From the NCBI GenBank assembly GCA_964384025.1, contig CAYLJJ010000156.1, positions 1 to 9,546 on the forward strand: a stretch of 9,546 nt of DNA, read 5' to 3'. The notes beneath the pieces were generated by a model that worked only from the letters and a program-made list of their open reading frames with translations, was not told the origin of the DNA and did not search any database. The DNA is from CAYLJJ01 sp964384025. GTDB lineage: Bacteria > Myxococcota_A > Bradymonadia > UBA7976 > UBA1532. Both the position numbers and the translations under genes were made by a program. Positions 5,259-9,546 of this stretch are shown here, one piece after another. The first letter of the stretch is position 1. Each line of letters opens with the position of its first letter.

Positions 5259-7352
5259 ATGCCTCAGTCCCTAATGGTCATGGCCACAGAGTCTGGCACC
5301 GGCAAGAGCGTGGTCTCCCTTGGCTTGGTTGATCATTTTGGTCGTCATGGAGCACGGGTTTGCTACTTTAAGCCTGTCTCTATGTCCTCTAATGGTACTC
5401 CTGATAATGATGTTCTCTTTATCAATCGCTCCCTCAAGCTCAGGACTCCTCCAGAGAAGATGGTTGCGGTGGGCAATATCGAGGTCGCAGAGGCAATCCA
5501 GGCGGGAGAGTTTGATCAGATCATGGATCGCATCCTGGAGCGGCACGGCACGCTCATTGAGGGGAGGGATATCCTGATTTGTGAAGGGGTAGACAGCATG
5601 CGCGCCTTCCCCTCTCTGGATTCGGACATCAACATCGACATCGCTAAGAACATCAATGCTACAATCCTCCTCGTCACGGGGGCTAAGGATCGAAGCCTAG
5701 AGGAGGTCCTCAGCAACATCGTATTGGCCTATAAGCAGCTTCAGGAGCGTGGAGTTGAGGTCTTCGGCGTTGTGGTCAACCGAGTCGAAGAGCGGCGTCA
5801 TGGAGAGTTCTCAGACTCCCTGCGCCGTGAGCTAAAGAGCCAGGGGATCAAGCTCTATGGCGTGATGCCCAGCCTCGCGGTGCTCTCTCAGGCGCGCCTC
5901 GTCGATGTTCAACATGCCCTTGACGCCGAGCTGCTCTCAGGGGAGCGCAGGCTGAATGATCGTGTAGGCGAGGTGCTGGTCGCTTCGATGGGCTTAGAGA
6001 ACGTCCTACACCGCTTTACAGAGAAGACCCTCATCATCGCCGCAGGAGATCGAGAGGAGATCCTCCTGGCCGCTGGAGCCGCCTTCTCCAGCCCTAACGT
6101 GCCCTCTCCCTCGGGCATCATCTTGACGGGAGGCTTTGAGCCTCGCCGCAAAGTGATGCAGCTTGTTCAGGGGCTGACCAAGGGGAACATGCCGATCATG
6201 CGGGTTGATGAGGGCACCTACCAAACAGCGATTCAGGTGAATCGGGTAGAGCCCAGCTTCTCTGCCGACCAGGAGGATAAAGCCCTGGCGATCCGCGCCG
6301 CTGCGGAGGAGTACCTCAACATCAGCAGGCTGATGAGCAGCAAGCTGGCTCCGGTCAATCCAGTGATCACCCCGCGCCGCTTTATGCGCATGCTCAGAGA
6401 GAAGGCAAGCGCCTCTAAGAAGACCATCGTGCTCCCTGAGGGAAACGTCGATCGCATCCTCCAGGCCACCGTAGAGCTGCGACGCCTGGATGTGGTCAAT
6501 CTGATCCTTCTGGGCGATGAACAGAGCCTTCGAACTCGAGCGCGACGCTTGGGGTTCAAGCTGGACAGCGGCGTTAGCTTTGCGGATCCTCATCAGGATG
6601 AACGCTTTGATGACTATGTTGAAACCCTCCTGAAGCTACGCAAACACAAGAACCTACATAAGGATGCAGCCCAAGATCTGATCCGAGACCGCACCTACTT
6701 TGGGACCATGATGGTTTACAAGGGCCACGCTGATGGCATGGTCTCTGGCTCGACCACCACCACTCGCGCCACCCTCCGACCTGCCCTTGAGTTCATCAAG
6801 ACTCGGGCGGAGTTTAAGATCGTCTCCAGTATCTTCTTTATGTGCCTGCCCGATAAGGTGTTGATCTATGGGGACTGCGCAGTCAACCCCAACCCCAACG
6901 AGGAGCAGCTGGCCGAGATCGCCTTAGCCAGCGCCCAGACCACCCACGCCTTTGGCTTGAAGCCTCGCGTCGCTATGCTCTCCTACTCTACAGGCAGCTC
7001 TGGGAGCGGTCAGGATGTAGATCATGTGCGCTTAGCGACAGATATCATCAAGTCCAGAGCGCCCGAGCTGTTGGTCGAGGGTCCCATCCAATATGACGCT
7101 GCTACCGTCCCTGAGGTGGCTCGAACCAAGCTGCCTGACAGCAAAGTAGCGGGGCAAGCTAACGTCCTGATCTTCCCTGACCTCAACACAGGCAACAACA
7201 CCTATAAAGCGGTGCAGCGCTCCGCCAGAGCGATCGCCATCGGCCCTGTGATCCAGGGCCTCAAGAAGCCGGTCAACGATCTCAGCCGGGGCGCTACTGT
7301 CCTGGATATCGTCAACACGGTGATCGTCACCGCCATCCAGGCACAGCTTTAA
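5259..7352 (+). CDS. pta: Phosphate acetyltransferase, long form
   Basis: 697 residues from the RBS-supported ATG, close to the roughly 714 of E. coli Pta. It converts acetyl-CoA and phosphate to acetyl phosphate and CoA, reversibly, in the cytoplasm. Residues 1 to about 190 are the dethiobiotin-synthetase-like domain with P-loop ATESGTGKS (9-17). About 195-345 is the DRTGG-type middle domain. About 368-697 is the PTA_PTB catalytic domain: a GHADGMVSGSTTTTRATLRP segment (489-508), IYGDCAVNPNPNEEQ (536-550), the conserved MLSYST segment that carries active-site residues in characterised Ptas (573-578), GPIQYDAA (608-615), and FPDLNTGNNTYKAVQRSA followed by KKPVNDLSRG. The long form carries N-terminal regulatory domains, which in enteric Pta respond to metabolites such as NADH and pyruvate. 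ackA follows after 12 nt, completing the acetate pathway. Intact, with nothing missing. Confidence 0.97.
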   Translation: MPQSLMVMATESGTGKSVVSLGLVDHFGRHGARVCYFKPVSMSSNGTPDNDVLFINRSLKLRTPPEKMVAVGNIEVAEAIQAGEFDQIMDRILERHGTLIEGRDILICEGVDSMRAFPSLDSDINIDIAKNINATILLVTGAKDRSLEEVLSNIVLAYKQLQERGVEVFGVVVNRVEERRHGEFSDSLRRELKSQGIKLYGVMPSLAVLSQARLVDVQHALDAELLSGERRLNDRVGEVLVASMGLENVLHRFTEKTLIIAAGDREEILLAAGAAFSSPNVPSPSGIILTGGFEPRRKVMQLVQGLTKGNMPIMRVDEGTYQTAIQVNRVEPSFSADQEDKALAIRAAAEEYLNISRLMSSKLAPVNPVITPRRFMRMLREKASASKKTIVLPEGNVDRILQATVELRRLDVVNLILLGDEQSLRTRARRLGFKLDSGVSFADPHQDERFDDYVETLLKLRKHKNLHKDAAQDLIRDRTYFGTMMVYKGHADGMVSGSTTTTRATLRPALEFIKTRAEFKIVSSIFFMCLPDKVLIYGDCAVNPNPNEEQLAEIALASAQTTHAFGLKPRVAMLSYSTGSSGSGQDVDHVRLATDIIKSRAPELLVEGPIQYDAATVPEVARTKLPDSKVAGQANVLIFPDLNTGNNTYKAVQRSARAIAIGPVIQGLKKPVNDLSRGATVLDIVNTVIVTAIQAQL

Positions 7353-7354
7353 AC

Positions 7355-7361
7355 AGGGGAG
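7355..7361 (+). promoter_or_regulatory. RBS of ackA
   Basis: AGGGGAG, 3 nt before the ATG counted from its end, lies entirely in the 12-nt gap after the pta stop. This fits co-transcription and possible translational coupling. Confidence 0.75.
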
Positions 7362-7364
7362 AGC

Positions 7365-8555
7365 ATGAAGATCTTGGTCCTCAACTGCGGCAGCTCGTCG
7401 ATCAAGTATCAACTGCTAGAGATGCCGGAGGCCAAGCTACTGGCCAAGGGTCTCGTTGAGCGCATTGGGGAGCCGATGGGGCGGATCACCCAGGATGTGG
7501 ATGGAGCGCGAAGTTGCTTTGAGTTAGGGATCCCTGACCATGGCGTTGGGCTCCGTGAGGGGATGCAGCGTCTCAGCCAGGGTGCTGAAGCCCCCCTCTC
7601 TGAGATCAGCGAAATCAGGGCGGTGGGGCATCGAGTGGTACATGGGGGCGAGGCCTTTACCGAGACGGTACTCATCGATGATGAGGTGATCGCCGCCTTG
7701 GAAGCCAACATCCCCCTCGCACCTCTCCACAATCCTCCCAATATCTTGGGAATTCAAGTAGCTCGGGAGCTGATGCCCCACGCGCTTCAGGTGGGGGTCT
7801 TTGACACCGCCTTTCATCAGAGCATGCCTCCAGAAGCCTACCTCTATGTCTTGCCGATGCGGTTCTATCGAGAGGAGCGCGTTCGTCGCTATGGTTTTCA
7901 CGGCACCTCTCATCGCTATGTGAGCGCTCAGGCCGCTGAGTTGATGGCTCAGCCGCTGGAGGAGCTCAACCTGATCAGCTGCCACTTGGGCAACGGCGCC
8001 AGCGTTACTGCTATCCAAGGGGGCCGCTCCATCGACACCAGCATGGGGCTAACCCCGCTGGAGGGCCTCGTGATGGGGACTCGCTGTGGAGATCTAGATC
8101 CCGCGATCATCTTCCACTTGGCTCGCACCCAAGGTCTCTCTATCGAGGAGCTGGATCACCTCCTCAACAAGCAGAGCGGGCTCTTGGGGCTCTCTGAGCA
8201 GAGCAATGACTGCCGTGTTTTAGAGGAACGCGCTGATGAGGGGGATGAGGCCGCCCTGAGCGCGCTCAACCTCTTCTGCTACCGGATTAAGAAATATATC
8301 GGGGCTTATAGCGCCGCTCTGGGACGGGTAGACGCATTGATCTTCACCGCCGGTATTGGAGAGAACAGCCCTTGGGTGCGGGCGCGAGTCTGTCAGGGCT
8401 TAGAGAACCTGGGGCTCTCTATCGATCTTAGGCTCAACCAGGATCCTGGATATGGATTGATCTCCTCTGAGAGCTCAGCGGCTCAAATCCTGGTGATCCC
8501 CACCAATGAGGAGCGGCTCATCGCCATCGACACTGCGCGCCTCGCGAGGGCCTGA
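7365..8555 (+). CDS. ackA: Acetate kinase
   Basis: 396 residues, the usual length for the family (about 400). It transfers phosphate between acetyl phosphate and ADP to give acetate and ATP, and with Pta it interconverts acetyl-CoA and acetate. The ASKHA-fold motifs are all present: NCGSSSIKYQ (7-16), GHRVVHGG (88-95) with Arg90, FDTAFHQSMP (146-155) with Asp147, RYGFHGTSHRYVS (175-187) with His179, CHLGNGASVTAI (206-217), the MGLTPLEGLVMGTRCGDLDP region (227-246) with Arg240, FTAGIGENS (327-335), and NEER (381-384) with Glu382. These correspond to the catalytic Arg, Asp, His and Glu residues of the Methanosarcina enzyme. It starts 12 nt after pta and shares its operon. No canonical terminator with a U-tract was found in the following 94 nt. 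Confidence 0.98.
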   Translation: MKILVLNCGSSSIKYQLLEMPEAKLLAKGLVERIGEPMGRITQDVDGARSCFELGIPDHGVGLREGMQRLSQGAEAPLSEISEIRAVGHRVVHGGEAFTETVLIDDEVIAALEANIPLAPLHNPPNILGIQVARELMPHALQVGVFDTAFHQSMPPEAYLYVLPMRFYREERVRRYGFHGTSHRYVSAQAAELMAQPLEELNLISCHLGNGASVTAIQGGRSIDTSMGLTPLEGLVMGTRCGDLDPAIIFHLARTQGLSIEELDHLLNKQSGLLGLSEQSNDCRVLEERADEGDEAALSALNLFCYRIKKYIGAYSAALGRVDALIFTAGIGENSPWVRARVCQGLENLGLSIDLRLNQDPGYGLISSESSAAQILVIPTNEERLIAIDTARLARA

Positions 8556-8649
8556 GGCTCATTCGGTTGCTCATGTCTAGGAGGGGTGAGGACCAACGAC
8601 TAGAAACCCACTCGCTCTAGATCCTATTACAATGCCTTCGTCTTGCTGA

Positions 8650-9255
8650 ATGATCCAAGTTCCATCCAAGGGGGTCGATGAGCCCGGCGCTTTCTCCCAG
8701 TGGAGCGCCATGCTCCACCGTGCCCCCCTGGAGAATCCCAGGCGCATCAGCGCTGAGATCTCCGCCCTCAACGCTCTCCAAGGGATGAAGCGCCTGGGCT
8801 ACTTGGCGGGGGCCTATCTGGGCTACCCCACCACCTATCTTCATGAGGATCAGCAGCGACTCCACATTATCCCCTCTGTGCCCATCCAGATTGATGATGA
8901 GGTCCTCAAGGGCCTCGCTCCCTTGATCCGTCGCGTCGCCTGGGCCAGCCCCTCCTTACAAAGCTTCAAGCTCGGAGAGCGTCAGCTCATGGAGGAGCAT
9001 CCTCACCTCTTCTATGAATTTGAGCCTGGTTATATGGGCCTTAGTTCCTTTGGGGAGTTCCTCCGCGAACGGCCCGAGCTGCGGCCCTTCATCGGCTCCC
9101 AGATCTATGTGGCCTCAGATCAACGCCCAATCTGTAAGCGGAAAGCCAGCTTGCTCGGAGAGCTAATTGCTTATAAGCGCGAGGTGGATGGGGGGATCCT
9201 CAAGGGAAAGCCCAGCGCCTGGAGTGATCTCAGCGAGCTGCTCAGCGCGCCCTGA
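8650..9255 (+). CDS. Hypothetical 201-residue protein downstream of ackA
   Basis: An open frame of 201 codons with a coding-like codon pattern (GAG, CTC, ATC and CGC rich), as in pta and ackA. I do not recognise the family. The product is soluble, with no signal peptide or TM helix. It is rich in Leu, Pro, Arg and Glu. There is a Gly/Tyr cluster at about 51-63 (YLAGAYLGYPTTY), a VPIQIDDEVLKGLAPLIRR segment, and an acidic/aromatic patch HPHLFYEFEPGYMG around 117-130. The only Cys (about 161) is in QRPICKRK. An in-frame TGA directly abuts the ATG, so 8650 is the earliest possible start. It has no Shine-Dalgarno, and the ATG at 8710 with GGAG 4 nt upstream is a possible but poor alternative. It could belong to the pta-ackA transcript (94-nt gap) or be transcribed separately. 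Confidence 0.6.
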   Translation: MIQVPSKGVDEPGAFSQWSAMLHRAPLENPRRISAEISALNALQGMKRLGYLAGAYLGYPTTYLHEDQQRLHIIPSVPIQIDDEVLKGLAPLIRRVAWASPSLQSFKLGERQLMEEHPHLFYEFEPGYMGLSSFGEFLRERPELRPFIGSQIYVASDQRPICKRKASLLGELIAYKREVDGGILKGKPSAWSDLSELLSAP

Positions 9256-9278
9256 GCGAGGCTTCAGTTGAGCTTCGC
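9256..9278 (+). other. Hairpin directly after the stop of the 201-residue ORF
   Basis: GCGAGGCT (9256-9263) and AGCTTCGC (9271-9278) pair over 8 bp with one G-U, leaving a 7-nt loop. It begins at the base after the stop codon. No U-tract follows, so it may be a 3'-end stabiliser or a Rho-assisted stop and not an intrinsic terminator. Confidence 0.35.
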
Positions 9279-9279
9279 C

Positions 9280-9456
9280 ACCGTCAACGGGATTCTGAAT
9301 CCGCCGGATTTCGTCCTCATAATATTCCAGAGACATCGAATCGACGCGTTCAAATTTCTAGAACACCATGGCATAGAAGACAGCTGTCACATTATCCGGC
9401 TCGGATAAATACCATCTTTTGATAAGGGCTATGCAAGCTTCAGCGCAGGCGTCGAT
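9280..9456 (-). pseudogene. Possible decayed coding remnant with internal TAG
   Basis: In one minus-strand frame the stretch reads protein-like on both sides of a single stop: ...EACIALIKRWYLSEPD... and ...TAVFYAMVF before the TAG (9358-9360), then KFERVDSMSLEYYEDEIRR and IQNPVDGG after it. The frame differs by one base from the minus-strand partial frame that ends at 9440, so one inserted base (or two lost) near 9440-9456 would join them. The family is not recognised. Composition is AT-richer than the flanking genes. Chance occurrence of an open frame of this size cannot be excluded without a homology search. Confidence 0.25.
9392..9408. repeat. Perfect 7-bp inverted repeat with 3-nt loop
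   Basis: TTATCCG, loop GCT, CGGATAA. It lies between the two convergent reading frames. It could be a small terminator stem for the minus-strand gene ending at 9440 or a protein-binding palindrome, but neither strand carries a proper U-tract right after it. Confidence 0.4.
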
Positions 9457-9546
9457 AGTCAAGGGCCTCCACCTTGAGAAGCTGACAGAGGCCCATCAGG
9501 CGGCTCGTTGCCCTCGCTCCCAAGCGATCGTTGAGCTGCTCAAGCT
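9440..9546 (-). CDS. C-terminal end of an unknown minus-strand gene (runs off right edge)
   Basis: Reading from the right edge on the minus strand, 34 codons are open until a TGA at 9440-9442. They encode a Leu/Arg-rich, probably helical end (LEQLNDRLGARATSRLMGLC...DYRRLR). Codons (GAG, CAG, CTC, CGC, AAG) match the well-supported genes of the window, which favours this frame over the antisense plus-strand frame starting at 9431. The stop may be premature: the next same-strand frame continues in a protein-like way (see the possible remnant at 9280-9456). Too short for any functional call. Confidence 0.4.
   Translation of the reverse strand, partial: LEQLNDRLGARATSRLMGLCQLLKVEALDYRRLR

Noticed and set aside
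6006..6593. 195-codon minus-strand frame inside pta
   Set aside because: Antisense shadow; pta has uninterrupted family motifs across this stretch.
8601..8633. TACAAT (8628-8633) as a -10 for the 201-residue ORF
   Set aside because: No recognisable -35 at 16-18 nt upstream and the resulting leader would be about ten bases; a single hexamer is not enough.
9431..9546. Plus-strand frame starting at ATG 9431 and open to the right edge
   Set aside because: Only two bases separate its nearest purine run from the ATG, and it uses codons rare in this window (ATA, TCA, ACA). The minus-strand reading of the same bases fits local codon use better. Not excluded.

Overview
The window looks like chromosomal DNA of moderate GC from a Myxococcota/Bradymonadota-type (former Deltaproteobacteria) bacterium. 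Three things suggest this. One is a cell-envelope protein with a GYF-type N-terminus and an AgmX/PglI-type tail. The second is a very large Asp-rich, Cys-bracketed repeat lipoprotein. The third is a 'CxxxCxDxxxDxxNCGxC' type Cys-rich module typical of myxobacterial surface proteins. The lineage is inferred from protein architecture only; there is no rRNA here.

Left half (1-5051, all minus strand): three genes transcribed right to left with short gaps (46 and 74 nt), probably one operon. First comes a 1140-residue lipoprotein with 19 copies of a calcium-loop-like unit, three copies of a beta-rich module inserted between or after the repeat blocks, and one Cys-rich module. Next is a 459-residue single-pass membrane protein (GYF-like head, poly-Asp tract, Pro-rich linker, one TM helix, TonB-like/AgmX tail). 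Last is the start of a second, small lipoprotein that runs off the left edge. Together they look like an envelope or surface assembly of unknown role.

Middle (5052-5258): a divergent intergenic region with RBSs for both directions and plausible but weak promoters on each strand.

Right half (plus strand): pta (5259-7352) and ackA (7365-8555), 12 nt apart, form the classical acetyl-CoA / acetyl phosphate / acetate operon. They are complete and have their key motifs. Behind them lies an unrecognised 201-residue ORF (8650-9255) without a clear ribosome-binding site.

Right edge (9256-9546): a short, AT-richer stretch with two small hairpins and signs of a decayed minus-strand reading frame. It may be joined by a frameshift to a minus-strand gene whose C-terminal end enters from the right. 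No tRNA, rRNA, CRISPR array, insertion sequence or integrase was seen, and no stretch longer than 300 bases lacks a gene.

Most interesting observation: in the 19 repeat units, residue 3 and residue 7 after the opening Cys are complementary in 18 of 19 copies. Either Asp is followed by Asn or Asn by Asp, which suggests a coupled pair of side chains in each unit.
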